The position numbers and the translations under genes are program-made. A stretch of 64,000 bases of DNA from the NCBI GenBank assembly GCA_017165825.1, contig CM029379.1, positions 16,186,919-16,250,918 of the forward strand, given 5' to 3'. The notes under the pieces were generated by a model that was not told the origin of the DNA, searched no databases, and worked only from the letters and a program-made list of their open reading frames with translations. This document shows, in pieces, positions 1 to 9,617 of this stretch (positions within the stretch are counted from its first letter, which is position 1; each line of letters starts with the position of its first letter). Origin of the DNA: Hepsetus odoe (Eukaryota > Chordata > Actinopteri > Characiformes > Hepsetidae).

Positions 1-2627
1 TCCTGAATGATTGGAGTCTCAACTCTCCTCGTTGTCTGGCATACGGTTTGGTCCCTCTGTTCATCCGTTCTCTCCTGCCTCTCTCTTTGAACAACCATCA
101 CAGCTTGTGACTTTATTCTGGAGACTTCTCCCTCCTTTCTGAATCTACTGCTTTTTCCGTGAAGCTCACCTTTGTCTTGAGCCAGAGCTTTCCTTTCTGT
201 TTCCATGGCTTCGATCTCCCCTTGGCAACTGGACAAGAGTCCTTTGGTCCTCTCCAACTGAGGAAGCAGATAGGTGAGCCTTTCCTTGTGTTTCAACCCT
301 TCATTCTTGACTGAGGCATTCACCTGTAGCATTGAGGCTTCTTTCTCCATCAGCTGCTGGTAGAGCTCTGTCAGCAACTCCTCCTGTTCAGTGATCTGAA
401 CATTCATGCAGCTGATCTGTTCATCTCCGAGGTGAGATTGGATTGTCCTTGCAGCTCTGATCCGTTTGGCCAGATCCCTTGCCCGCTTTCCTCTGAATGA
501 CTTTTGCAAGCAAATTGCAGCATGTCTGAACAGCTGATACCTCTGTCTTTGTTGATGCCCAAGCTTCCACCTTCTGAACCTCCTCTGAAGAACACTTGCT
601 GCCCAGCATTGCTTCTTGAAAACCAATCTTTGCTGGTGTATTCTTACTGCAGCCTGAATAATGGTAGCAGCTTTGTGCATTGCAGCAACATTCTTTCGAA
701 CAGAATAACCCCTAAAAGCTGCCTGGATGCATATCGCAGACCTTTTTAACACCTGGAATTTCTCATGTTCAAATTTACCCTTAATGTAGGACCTGTGATG
801 TCTTTGAATGATGATGGCTGACACCCTTATGGCCTGGTACTTTACTACCTCCTGGTGTCTTCTGAACGCAGCCTGAATCATGGTGGCAGCTTTGTGCATT
901 GCAGCAACATTCTCTCGAACAGAATAACCCCTAAAAGCTGCCTGGATGCATATCACAGACCTTCTCAACACCTGGAATTTCTCACGTTCAAATTTACCCT
1001 TAATGTAGGACCTAAAACGTCTCTGAATAATGATGGCTGACACCCTCATGGCCTGGTACTTTACTACCTCCCGGTGTCTTCTGAATGCAGCCTGAATCAG
1101 GGAAGCTGCCTGATGTTGCAGGATCATCTCCCTTCTGACCCTCTGACCTCTGAAGCAGGCTTGCAGGAAAATTGCAGCAGAGCGCAATTTCAAGAATTCC
1201 TCCCTCTGCTTTCTGGCATCAAGTGTGGAATGATACCGCAGCTGAATTGCAAAAGCAGCATATTTGATGCATACATATCGTGTCCGAGCACAGTGAGGCC
1301 TGTAAGCACATTGTATCACAGTGGCAGCCTGGTGCTTCTGTTTCAAAATCTGTCTGGTCTTCATCCCTCAGAATGCGGCTTGCAGAACAACAGCAGCCAT
1401 CTTTTTCTCCTTCAAAGACTTCATTTCTTGTTTCATTATCTTGTTAGCTTGGTAATATCGCTGAACAGTCCTGGCTGCCCACAGTAGCTTCAGGTAGTAC
1501 TTTCTGTTCAAATGCTTCCTCACCTGTGCCTGAATGGTTACTGCAGCCTCATGTGCAATCTTCATCTGCACCCGAACTTTCATTCTAAACTTCTCACTAA
1601 CCTGGAGCTGCTCCTTCTCTGCTTTTTGTGCAGCAGACGGGTTAGTGGTGCCGGTTTTGGGGGTCGACTCCTTGATGCCGCTTTCCTTGCTGCGAAGGGC
1701 TTTCTTGGTCGACCGCCCCGGTTGCACGATGCAGGAAGCGGTCTCTGCCGTCTTCCAGCTCTCTGTGTCAGGAATGGCCTTCTTTGCCACTGCCTCGCTT
1801 CTCTTGTTGCGGGCGGCCTTCTTTTCCTCGTGTTTAAGAGTGCAGGGAGCGTTTACTTCCACTGTTTTACTGTTATTCACGCTGGCTGTGTTCACAGCTG
1901 TGTTCTCAGGTTGAGCTGCACTGAGTGCCGTGTTTACCGTAACGCCTCTATTAGCTGCACAGGGAAAATTCTTTACCGTAACTCCTCCATTAGCTGCGCA
2001 GGAAGAATTCTTTACCGTAACTCCGCTATCAGCTGCGCGTGGTGCTTCCTCCGCTGGCGGATCGCGGCGGTTGGCTCGTGGCGCATTCTCCTCTGGCGGA
2101 TCGCAGTGCTTGGCGCGCTGCACTGTCGGCGCTGAATTTCCGCGTTGAACAGCGCAGGGCGGCTCCACTATCAACGTTTCGCTTTGAATGACGTAGGGCT
2201 CGTTTACTGTCATCCTTCCGCGTTGCGTGACGCCCGCCGTCAACGAAGCCCTGCCTTCCATGGCTCGTGCAGAAAACAACACGTGGTTCAGTGTGTTGAG
2301 GTAGCGCTGTGCCCTTGCAGCCATGGAGACCAGCATCTGGAGACAAAGCGCGAACCGATCCATGCGAAGCTCGGGATCTGGGATGATATCGAGTGAGAGC
2401 AGCAACGTCGCATTCTTCAGACGGCGCTTGAGCTCCTTGGCCGTGGCCGTCGGCATCCGTCGCACCCACTCCTCACCGTCCAGATGCTCGCGGAGGTCCA
2501 GAGAAGTCGCCTCTGTCTCCCAGGTCTTTATCAGCTGCAGTGTCTGCTTGACAACGTTCGCTGCCGCCCACAACACGCACTCCTGCTCGCCCTCATGGCT
2601 CGCGACGTCCAGGTACTAGCAGCTCAT
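1..2627 (-). pseudogene. ASPM-like IQ-repeat and coiled-coil ORF, copy 1
   Basis: The frame starts at ATG 2627-2625, four bases inside the LTR junction, with a stop after three codons where copy 3 has Gln. It then stays open to about 1366. The first ~110 residues have no family I know. A Ser/Ala/Pro-rich part follows, with a 13-residue tandem repeat (GVTVKN core, about 1930-2035) and a Lys-rich stretch. About 16 IQ-like units (xxIQxxxRxxxxRxx) span roughly 1560-440. A charged segment (about 420-60) looks coiled coil. One unit reads VVLQAAF-stop-GMKTRQ, very close to an IQ unit of vertebrate ASPM as I remember it. IQ motifs bind calmodulin or myosin light chains; here that is inference. It is probably not functional as read. 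Confidence 0.65.
649..1092 (-). repeat. tandem duplication of IQ-coding units
   Basis: Two near-identical blocks of about 220 bp start at 649 and 871, each beginning with the same CAGCCTGAAT anchor, and a third anchor follows at 1089. Each block encodes about three IQ units. Copy 3 has only one such block between its matching anchors (42534 and about 42770), so the IQ array has expanded in copy 1 or contracted in copy 3. Confidence 0.8.
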
Positions 2628-2630
2628 TTC

Positions 2631-3235
2631 TGTAATGGTGGCGGGGTGCAGGAAGGACTCCATTGCAGAGCCAGGAGTTCGGATTATAACTTTATTAACT
2701 ATAAAAAAAGAAAAAAAAAAAGTGAAAGTGACAACCCTTGTCATTGCGAGGTCACGGCACAGCACACATGAACCACAATGAAATTGGACCTCTGCATTTT
2801 ACCCATGCACACTCAAACCCGTGCAGCAGTGGGCAGCTATTGAAAGCGCCCGGGGAGCAGTGATGGGGACGGTACCTTGCTCAGGGGTACCTCAGGGCAA
2901 CCTATTGGGAAGGGGTTTGAACCCCCGATCCTCCGATCATGCGGCTAACGCTCTAACCGCTAGGCCACCGCTGCCCTATGTTTGCAAAACAAGATCAAAG
3001 GACTGCAGTTCAATACTAAAACCAAGGAACTGCAGCCTAAACCAAATTACCTAGATTATCAAATACCAAAACCACCCTAATGTGTAGGCTGAGCCTAATG
3101 AAAGAGCCGCGCTCTGTTTTGATTCATCCTGCCTTAAATAGTCAGCCCCAATGAGGCACACCTGTTCATTAGCTCAGGTGTGCTCAGTCAGAACAGAGCG
3201 CCCTCTATCATGCCCAAAACACCTCATCCGTGACA
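2631..3235 (-). mobile_element. LTR of IQ-LTR element, copy 1
   Basis: On the plus strand it runs TGTAATGGTGG...CCGTGACA, so it has TG...CA ends. In minus-strand sense it carries the TATTTAAG promoter box seen in the solo copies. A 257-bp SINE (2721-2977) splits it and accounts for its length beyond the ~344-bp solo form. Confidence 0.8.
2721..2977 (-). mobile_element. tRNA-derived SINE inserted in the LTR
   Basis: Read on the minus strand, the head has RNA polymerase III box-A-like (TGGCCTAGCGGTTAG) and box-B-like (GGTTCAAACC) sequences. A body with a TGAGCAAGGTACC-type core follows, then the tail GTTGTCACTTTCAC. This is the commonest SINE of the window. It lies inside the copy 1 LTR and is therefore younger than it. 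Confidence 0.85.
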
Positions 3236-3480
3236 ACTACACATTTGTTCTCTTCCCTCACAACTCAAGACTTAACATGAAAGAGAAAAAAGAACAAAAA
3301 AGCAAAGAAATACATAGTTGTTTTTTTTTTAGGAATTGTGGGAAATTCAAGGTATTATCCTTTGATATAATAGGAGTAATGGCAAATTTGAATCATTTTA
3401 TTTATACCTGAAGAGAGACTGCAAGGGATGATTATCTGAAATAAAATCTTAATCTGAATTTTATAATTAGAATAAATGCT

Positions 3481-3590
3481 TCTCTCAGCTCTCCAAGATC
3501 TGAGTTTCCAGACCTTCTTCATTCAGAGTAATGATCACACCCACCCATATCGATCCAGACTCCTCCATCACATTTGTGGACCTTGTGGAA
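3481..3590 (-). pseudogene. GVW-family gene fragment F (3' end only)
   Basis: About 110 bp matching the 3' end of the GVW family. In minus sense it encodes KCDGGVWID followed by GCDHYSE and a stop, then the 3' sequence seen in copy A. Nothing of the upstream exon is present. Another frame (VMEESG...LNEEGLE) also stays open to a stop about 35 bp further on, as in copy A. It is a dead fragment left by duplication or deletion. Confidence 0.7.
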
Positions 3591-4308
3591 TTTTAGTTAC
3601 TGAAATACAGTGGAATGTGTCAGTGAGGAGTTTTCATTTATCTACGCTGTGAAATGCTGACATTTTCAAGCAGGTGATTTACTTTGTTCCTTTTGAAAAG
3701 TCTCAAAAGATGGAATATGAAAAGTTCTTATATTGTGTTTAATATCTTAAACCATTCAATGTGACAAATTTACAAAAGTGATCAAAAGGATCCCTTTTGG
3801 CAAATAACAGATAAACTAGACTGGAACGATGATGGCGGTGAAGGCTGTCAAAGCACCTTTATATTGAAATTGGGGCCCAGATTTTAGAATTCCAAATGAG
3901 GATTTGGCCAGCTTTTGACCTCAGCAAAACTGGCTCAAAAGGCTTTTCCTTAATACAAACCTGAGACGGGAGACCGAGAACTGCAGCCAACCAGCTGTAG
4001 TTTTAAAGAACTGCTCCTGATTGCTGATTTTTGTCAGCTGTAGCTCTGCCCCTCCCCTTCCTGCCTGGAGAGGGATTGTGCTGCTCTCTGCTGGCTGGTG
4101 CCAACACTGTCACCCCTGCCTTGGATGGCACCCTTACGCGCATGGCCTGATGTTTGACATTTTTTCAGTATAGTTATATAATGCAAGAGTTCCTGTGTCA
4201 GTTGGTCAATTTACTGTTTTAAAAAAATATGGGTTTTTCATTCCCTGAGCTCATTTCTGGCCCAAAACCAATAACAATATAATTACCAATATTTTGGGAC
4301 TTTATTTA
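3591..4308. other. no gene seen; duplication-related DNA
   Basis: No supported reading frame. The part around 3960-4110 (containing CTGCTCTCTGCTGGCTGGTG) has a diverged partner at about 33880-33980, so it belongs to the segmental duplication. The remainder is AT-rich with no repeat I can name. Confidence 0.5.
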
Positions 4309-4546
4309 GTGAAAGTGACAACCCTTGTCATTGCGAGGTCACAGCACAGCAAGCGTGAACCACAACGAAATTGGACCTCTGCTTTTAACCCATGCACACA
4401 AACACCATGCAGCAGTGGGCAGCTATTGAAAGCACCCAGAGAGCAGTGATAGGGACGGTACCTTGCTCAGGGGTACCTCAGGGCAACGAACCCACAATCT
4501 TCCGATGCGGGGCCAACTCCCTAACCACTAGGCCACTGCTGCCCTT
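4309..4546 (-). mobile_element. tRNA-derived SINE
   Basis: Same family as at 2721: box-A-like TGGCCTAGTGGTTAGG near 4540-4525 in minus sense, the TGAGCAAGGTACCGTCCC-type core, and a tail ending GTCACTTTCACT. It is absent from the partner duplication unit, so it inserted after duplication or was lost there. Confidence 0.85.
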
Positions 4547-5227
4547 TAGTAGACAGGTCTGCAAACTCTTTCCAAAGAAAGCTGTTTGTTCTTCAGCAAC
4601 AAGCCCAGATGGCAGATGCTTCAATAAGCAAACAATCTCTTATTTTATATTAAAGGTTATTCCTGAGGTTACGTCCTATACCCAGGGGAGTTTGTGATGT
4701 CCAGAAATATTTACCCTTCCTCCTGGGGGTGATAAAACTTTTATTTAGCAGCTACAATTTTATCTTTATTGCCACAATCTCACTGCAGTTATAGCCAGGT
4801 TTTTTTTTATGTTAAATGGAATTTAAAAAATTGCTTAACTTTATTATTAGCTTAAAAGTAACAGCTTAACTAATAAAGTATGTGCAGCAGATAACTTCTG
4901 CATATTATTTGCACAAGCTTGTGTTATGGGCTGTACTTACATGTGTGTGACTTTTGGTCAGTTCAGTTTATTAATAACATTTCCACCAACATTTTTTTCA
5001 TATTAAGCTGTCAAAAAAGTTTGATGTCTTAGGTAAGACTGCATTATTAGTACTTATAATGCACCAAGGTGTTATTTAAGCCACAAATATGCAATAGAAA
5101 CAAGAATATAAACACAATGAAACAAGCATAATTTTCTTTATTTGATTTCATATTTATTTACAGGATTAACATTTTATTGTCTGATTTGAAATTGTAATCA
5201 TTTTGATTGTAGATGCAGCTACAATGC
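4547..5227. other. no gene seen; 3' flank of GVW copy A
   Basis: AT-rich DNA without a supported frame. From about 4740 it matches 34218-34500 upstream of copy E in the other duplication unit, including a T-run followed by ATGTTAAATGGAATTT. It is the 3' flank of both genes, which read leftward. Confidence 0.6.
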
Positions 5228-5720
5228 ATCTCTCAGTTCTCCAGGATATGAGCTTCCAGGCCTTCTTCATTCAGAGTAATGATCACATCCATCCTCATCG
5301 ATCCAGACTCCTCCATCACATTTGCGGAACTTGACCTCTTTCTTGGCCGTCACGATGCAGCATGCTCCGTAGGGAACTGGGAAATTCAGAGAGATGGTCT
5401 CCACGTAGACCTCACCATCTTCTGCATCTGCAAAAAAGATGCTGGCAAAGCCTTCCTCCACGCTGGGAGCCACCAGTTGCTGTTTGGGTTGCAGTTCGAT
5501 GTAGCTCATTCTGTTTGAGGTTTGAAGATCTTTCTGGTGTTCTTGGTGGTCAGCAGGTCTTCAAGTTTGATCTGCTCTTTGTGGTAGAAGATTCTCACCT
5601 TCTTTCCAGTTGCATTGGCCATGGTGCTCCCAGAACCAGCTGCACTGGAGAACGAGATGCTTCCTGTTGAGACGCCAGAGACAATTCAAAATGCAGGACC
5701 TCCATTACTCCATTATCAGG
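5228..5720 (-). pseudogene. GVW-family gene copy A, exon 2, frameshifted
   Basis: Unrecognised small protein family. In minus sense the visible order is a Gly/Ser-rich part ending SGSTMANATGKK, KVRIFYHKEQIKLEDLL, FKPQTE, then MSYIELQPKQQLVAPSVEEG, VYVETISLNFPVPYGACC and a C-terminal CDGGVWIDEDGCDHYSE. A one-base deletion near 5507 (GAATGAGC where paralogs have GAGATGAGC) creates a stop after FKPQTE, so the gene is split between two frames. The 5' part is cut at about 5720 against a DANA-like SINE fragment, and no first exon or promoter remains. Full-length members should be about 165 residues. I see no signal peptide, membrane segment or known domain, and I assign no function. Confidence 0.7.
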
Positions 5721-5842
5721 TGGATTGGACAAGCTAAATCTCCCCCTAGATGTGTGTGTGTGTGTGTGTGTGTAATGGTCTGTGTCCTTAATCAGGACAA
5801 GTGGCTCAGAAAAAGAGTGAGTGAGTGAGTGAGTGAGTGAGT
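5715..5842 (+). repeat. DANA/Mermaid-like SINE fragment with (TG)n and (GAGT)n
   Basis: Contains GGATTGGACAAGCTAAATC, a TG repeat (about 5751-5773), GGACAAGTGGCTCAGAAAA and a GAGT repeat (about 5815-5842). The order is typical of the 3' half of DANA/Mermaid-type cyprinid and catfish SINEs. A longer relative lies at 35729-35985. Confidence 0.6.
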
Positions 5843-6536
5843 GATGAATCCACAAACATGTCCAGTTAGTACACGGCAAGTCAAGTGGACTTGAAAATCT
5901 CCTTTTAAAGGTTATGGGGTGTATTACTGGCGATCACCACCTGGGACCTTATTTGGCGAATGAAAGCTTTGTCAAGGTAAACTAGGTTTGCTGGTGGTGG
6001 ATATCAACAGATCTGTATACGAATTAAATGATCAACTTTTACTGCATTCATTTTAGCAGCGCTTTGAGGCCCAGCAGGCCCGAAAGCGTCTTTGTAAAAA
6101 GTGATGAAAGAGTGTCTTTCTTGCGCTGCCTAGAAGAAACAATTACTCATCATGCATTTGTGCCTACTCATCATTTAGAAGGAACTTTCTCACAATACTT
6201 CTTTCCTCATCACACGCACAACACCTGTTCAGCTTTTCATTATTATCAATATAGTGTTTCTATGAAACATTTGTGATGTTGGGCCAGTAACAAAAAGCTG
6301 ACATCAACTGGAAATGTCATAAACCCATCTGGAAGGGAACCTGAGATCATTTTGCTCCATGTACAATGAGGAGGAGTATAACAAAAGCAGAAAAAATTTC
6401 CAAGGATCATTGTTGGTGAATTCCAAGAAAAAGTAACATCTTGAGGTGACAGATTGTGTTTTCTGTCAGTTGAACACAAACACGAGTGCCTGGAGCGAAA
6501 TGCTTTTTGACCTTTGACTGGAACCGTGGGCTGATG

Positions 6537-6730
6537 AAAGTGAAGTGAAAGTGACTTTGTCAGTGGGAAAACACAGCACACAGTGAAGCACAACCTACAC
6601 ACAACGTGCAGTAGGGAGCAGTGATATTCAACATCTGGGGAGCAGTGATGGAGATGGTACCTTGATAAAGGGCACCTCAGGGCAACCTACTGCTCTCAGA
6701 TTTGAACTCATGAACTTCCGATCCGAGGCT
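6537..6730 (-). mobile_element. tRNA-derived SINE, degenerate
   Basis: Minus-strand body and tail of the common SINE (core CAGGGCAAC.., tail TCACTTTCACTTCACTTTC) with a decayed head. A matching copy lies at the same place in the partner unit (37918-38110), so this insertion predates the duplication. Confidence 0.7.
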
Positions 6731-6779
6731 GTTTTTGTCCTTTAAAGGTCCTGGAACTCTTGTAGTTTCCATCTCTTAA

Positions 6780-7620
6780 ACAGATTACTTATGAAAACCT
6801 AATGAGCTGGTCAAGAAATAATCCATCTTCATCAAAAAAAATAATAATAATTTCATTAAAAACACATGCCATGAATTTAATACCACCTCTTTCTTGCCAG
6901 GGAAACAATTGGGAGTCTTGAAAAACAATTTATATTGTTGGAAAAACAGAGCAGGGAATCAGATCCCTTATGTTTGTGGTGGAGGGACAGAAAAGGCTTT
7001 TGGTAACATTGTTGTCATGTAAACCACCAGCAGTGATCATCTTCTGACCTTTCTAACAGTTCTAGAAAATGTAGAAAATGAGAGGTTGGACAGACATCAA
7101 GCACTGCTGTCAAGCTCATAAGCTTGTATATTTACATAATATTTGAATGATTAAAATGTAAACACATTTAAAGTGTTTTGTAGCTTTAATCTGACTTTAT
7201 CCTAGAAATGATGGAAGTGTAAAGTCTCACTGAAGCCAGTTTTAATGAATTAAAGATTTCAGAGAATCTAACCCGAGTGCATAACCATGGAAAATGATTA
7301 TCTATAGTGACTCTTCAAGGAAAAATATTAATTTAAATCTATCAAGAATTGCACATTCTCCTAAATAGGCTAAACGGACAAAAGGTAGAGGGTCCAGGCA
7401 TAGATAGTCTTTAGCTTGTGTTGTGTCATGCAGGATGGACCAATAGAAATGGCCCACAGTGAGAGTTGAAAGTAAACATCTTTCATTTTTGCAGGTGAAT
7501 TAATGTAGGTGTGGAGTGAAAAAGTGAAGGCACAAAACATTAGTTATTTTGTCAAGGACATGCATGATTAGCAAACCAAACAAGAAATGAAAACAGTGAA
7601 ACTTTCTGTTCTTCACATGG
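6780..7620. other. no gene seen
   Basis: No supported frame. The first ~330 bp still match 38180-38480 of the other duplication unit. From about 7110 to 7620 the sequence is AT-rich with no repeat that I recognise. Confidence 0.5.
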
Positions 7621-7747
7621 ACTTATTTCCAGACCTTCTTCATTCAGAGTAATGATCACATCTATCCTCATCGATCCAGACTCCTCCATTCCATTTGCAG
7701 AATTTGATCTCCTTCTTGGCAGTCACGATGAAGCATGCTCCTTAGGG

Positions 7748-7870
7748 AGCAGTGATGGGGACAGTACCTTGCTCAAGGGTACCTCAAGGCAACCTACTTG
7801 TGAGGAAATCGAACCCACACCATCTTCCGATACAGGGGCAACTCCCTAACCACTAGGCCACCGCTGCCCC
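7748..7870 (-). mobile_element. partial SINE inside GVW copy B
   Basis: Head half of the common tRNA-derived SINE, from GGGGCAGCGGTGGCCTAGTG at 7870 (minus sense) to the ATCACTGCTCCC core. It splits codons that in copy A read continuously as FPVPYGACC. Confidence 0.8.
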
Positions 7871-8141
7871 ACTGGGAAATTTAGAGAGATGGTCTCCACA
7901 TAGACTGGATCTTCTGGATCTGCAACAAAGATGCTGGCAAAGCCTTCCTCCACGCTGGGAGCCACCAGTTGCTGTTTGGTTTGCAGTTCAATGAAGCTCA
8001 TCTCTGGTCGTGGTTTGAAAACCTTCTTGATGTTGTTGGTGGTCAGCAGGTCTTCAAGTTTGATCTGCTCTTTGTAGTAGAAGATTCTCACCTTCTTTAC
8101 AGTTGCATTGGCCACAGTACTTCCAGAACCACCTGCACTGG

Positions 8142-8485
8142 TGTAACGGTGGCGGGGTACGGGAAGGACATTCGTGCAGAGCCAGGAGTCCGGAACATAG
8201 CTTTATTGCTCATATTAACAAAAACAAGAGCCAAGGACTGCAGTTCTGACTAAAACACGACACAAGGAAATGCTCTGATTAAACCAAGTTACCAAAGTTA
8301 ACAAAGTTACCAAAAACTACCATTAACATGAGGCTTCAACTTGTGAATGAACCACGCTCTGTTCTGACTCATCGGGACTTAAATAGCAGCCCCAATGAAG
8401 AACACCTGTGCCTTCATGAGCTCAGGTGTGCTCAGTCAGAACAGAGCGCCCTCTACTGTGCCTAAAACAAATCTCACCCGTGACA
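8142..8485 (-). mobile_element. solo LTR of the IQ-LTR family, target duplication ACTGG
   Basis: 344 bp, TGTAACGG...CCGTGACA on the plus strand, flanked by ACTGG at 8137-8141 and 8486-8490. Paralogous copies A, C and E have a single CACTGGA at this point, so the empty site is known. In minus sense it holds a TATTTAAG box (about 8385-8378), an AATAAAG polyadenylation signal near 8212-8206, and a 15-bp inverted repeat around the TATA box (8355-8369 with 8434-8448). It is the cleanest LTR of the family. Confidence 0.92.
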
Positions 8486-8713
8486 ACTGGAGAACGAGAT
8501 GCATCCCGTTTAGATGCCAGTGACAAGGCCAATCAAAGCATCGGTCATTCTGTCCTAATGGCATTAAAGTAGGAAAACCTACATAACTCTCCACTGTGAA
8601 TAAAGATACTATTTTATACACATTAGACCGTTGAAAATCATTCTCCACCTGGATTAATCATAATTCTATTAGAGACTGATTTTGATAAGCTAAACAGGTT
8701 AAAAAGACATTAC

Positions 8714-8790
8714 CTTCTGCAGGAAAGATCCCTTTAAGCTCTGTTAGTCGTCTCTGAGAGTAAATGGCTATGAGATGGGTTTCTTAAGAC
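8714..8790 (-). promoter_or_regulatory. first exon and decayed promoter of GVW copy B
   Basis: Minus sense: the exon ends CCTGCAGAAG followed by GTAATG (donor) at 8713. Upstream, the position of the TATA box reads CTTAAGAAACCC where copy C has CTTTATAAACCC. The flanking sequence (GAGCTCACTGTC, CATCTCATAGCC) matches copy C. The box appears lost by substitution. Confidence 0.55.
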
Positions 8791-9222
8791 AGTGAGCTCC
8801 ACCTCAGACTTGGAGAAATTTTCACAACCTTCTATCAGAAAATGATTAATAAATTCTACATGTGTTCTACATGAGCGACGACTGTGCATCACTGTGCTTT
8901 TGCTCCCATTTTACATTTTATATTACAGTTTTGTCGTGAAAAAACATCAAACATATGAATAAATTATTTTAAAGTAATACATTAATAGATAAAAAGCTGA
9001 GAGAAGACATTAGGCTAAATGTAGAGGAGACATGAGTCTACTTGAAGAGGAAACATTAGTCATACTGCTCCAGAATGGCCCTAAATGCTGTTTGCTGCTA
9101 GTTTTTATAAAGATTATGCTTTTCTTGATTATTTGGTACATTTTATTAAAGCCTCCTCTTTATGTAAAAGAGGAAAATCATTGGTATGTGCACAAGCACT
9201 GGGAACAGAGAGAGAGAGAGAT
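8791..9222. other. no gene seen; 5' flank of copy B
   Basis: AT-rich flank. Up to about 8850 it matches the upstream region of copy C. No further frame or repeat is supported before the LTR at 9223, apart from a short GA run at about 9208-9220. Confidence 0.5.
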
Positions 9223-9480
9223 TGTGACGGGTGAGGTATGTTTTGGGCACGATAGAGGGCACTCTGTTCTGACTGAGCACACCTGCGCTCATGAAGGCAC
9301 AGCTGTGCTTCATTGGGGCTGCTATTTAAGCCCTGATGAGTCAGAACAGAGCGCTGCAGTTCCTTGGATCGATTAGAACTGCATTCCTTGGATCTTGTTT
9401 TGGTGAATATGAGTAATAAAGTTATGTTCTAGACTCCTGACTCTGCGTTGACGTCCTTCCCACACCCCGCCACCATTACA
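9223..9480 (+). mobile_element. solo LTR of the IQ-LTR family (plus orientation)
   Basis: TGTGACGGGTGAGG...CCACCATTACA with TG...CA ends. It has the inverted repeat, TATTTAAG near 9325, and AATAAAG near 9413. Flanks GAGAT (9218-9222) and GAGAC (9481-9485) agree at four of five bases, consistent with an aged target duplication. At 258 bp it is shorter than the 344-bp copy because of internal deletions. Confidence 0.85.
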
Positions 9481-9617
9481 GAGACACCTGAGCAGGATTG
9501 TGGAACTGCCCTGTCTGCCTACACCTGAGAGAAACACAGCTCAGACAGACCAGGAATTTTAACAAACAAATCTTTATTTATTCAACATACAAACACCAAA
9601 GACAATCCTAAACTAAC
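9481..9617. other. unclassified flank split by the L2 LINE
   Basis: Together with 11185-11477 this is the DNA into which the LINE inserted. It contains CTTTATTTATTCAACATAC, a reversed polyadenylation-like signal as at the 3' end of an LTR or UTR on the minus strand. I cannot assign a family. Confidence 0.4.

Larger units (their letters stand above)
1..3235 (-). mobile_element. IQ-LTR retroelement, copy 1 (cut by window edge)
   Basis: This is a retroelement-like unit in minus orientation. Its upstream LTR (2631-3235) is joined directly to an internal region that begins GAAATGAGC at 2630 and runs off the left edge of the window. The internal region encodes an IQ-motif array and coiled coil and shows no gag or pol. 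The same LTR-to-internal junction recurs in copy 3 at 44389/44390. The bases after the LTR (3236-3240, ACTAC) would be one target-site duplicate; the other lies outside the window. A SINE has inserted in the LTR. The structure is directly visible; calling it a non-autonomous retroelement with a captured gene is inference. Confidence 0.75.
3880..7110. repeat. segmental duplication, unit A (partner 33.8-38.5 kb)
   Basis: Several blocks occur in the same order and orientation in both units: about 3960-4110 with 33880-33980, 4740-5230 with 34218-34500, GVW copy A with copy E, the DANA-like fragment at 5715 with 35729, 6015-6780 with 37300-38180, and 6890-7090 with 38270-38470. Unit A has an extra SINE (4309-4546). 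Unit B has an extra ~1.2-kb Tc1 relic and keeps the first exon and intron of the gene, which unit A lacks. Confidence 0.75.
7622..8760 (-). pseudogene. GVW-family gene copy B, broken by a SINE and a solo LTR
   Basis: Exon 2 lies in three pieces: 8486 to about 8520, 7871-8141, and 7622 to about 7747. Between them sit a solo LTR (8142-8485) and a SINE piece (7748-7870). The middle piece reads MANATVKKVRIFYYKEQIKLEDLL (19 of those residues shared with paralogs), then APSVEEGFASIFVAD and VYVETISLNFPV. The last encodes KKEIKFCKWNGGVWIDED and CDHYSE, with Trp-Asn where paralogs have Cys-Asp. A first exon is recognisable at 8714 to about 8760 by similarity to copy C, with its donor facing 8713. Uninterrupted sites in A, C and E show both insertions are secondary. 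It cannot make the original protein. Confidence 0.75.

Noticed and set aside
1512..2469. Plus-strand and alternative-frame ORFs of 72-207 codons opposite the IQ frame
   Set aside because: They are shadows of the minus-strand IQ/Ala-rich frame, with no homology signal and skewed Cys/Leu content.
1..2627. A resident host ASPM gene at the left edge
   Set aside because: The frame abuts an LTR at the same base as copy 3, lacks the CH domains and C-terminal repeat region of ASPM, and is present several times in the window.
2930..2976. Possible tRNA gene (box A and box B present), also at the other SINE heads
   Set aside because: No tRNA cloverleaf end; each is followed by the same SINE body and tail, so these are tRNA-derived SINEs.
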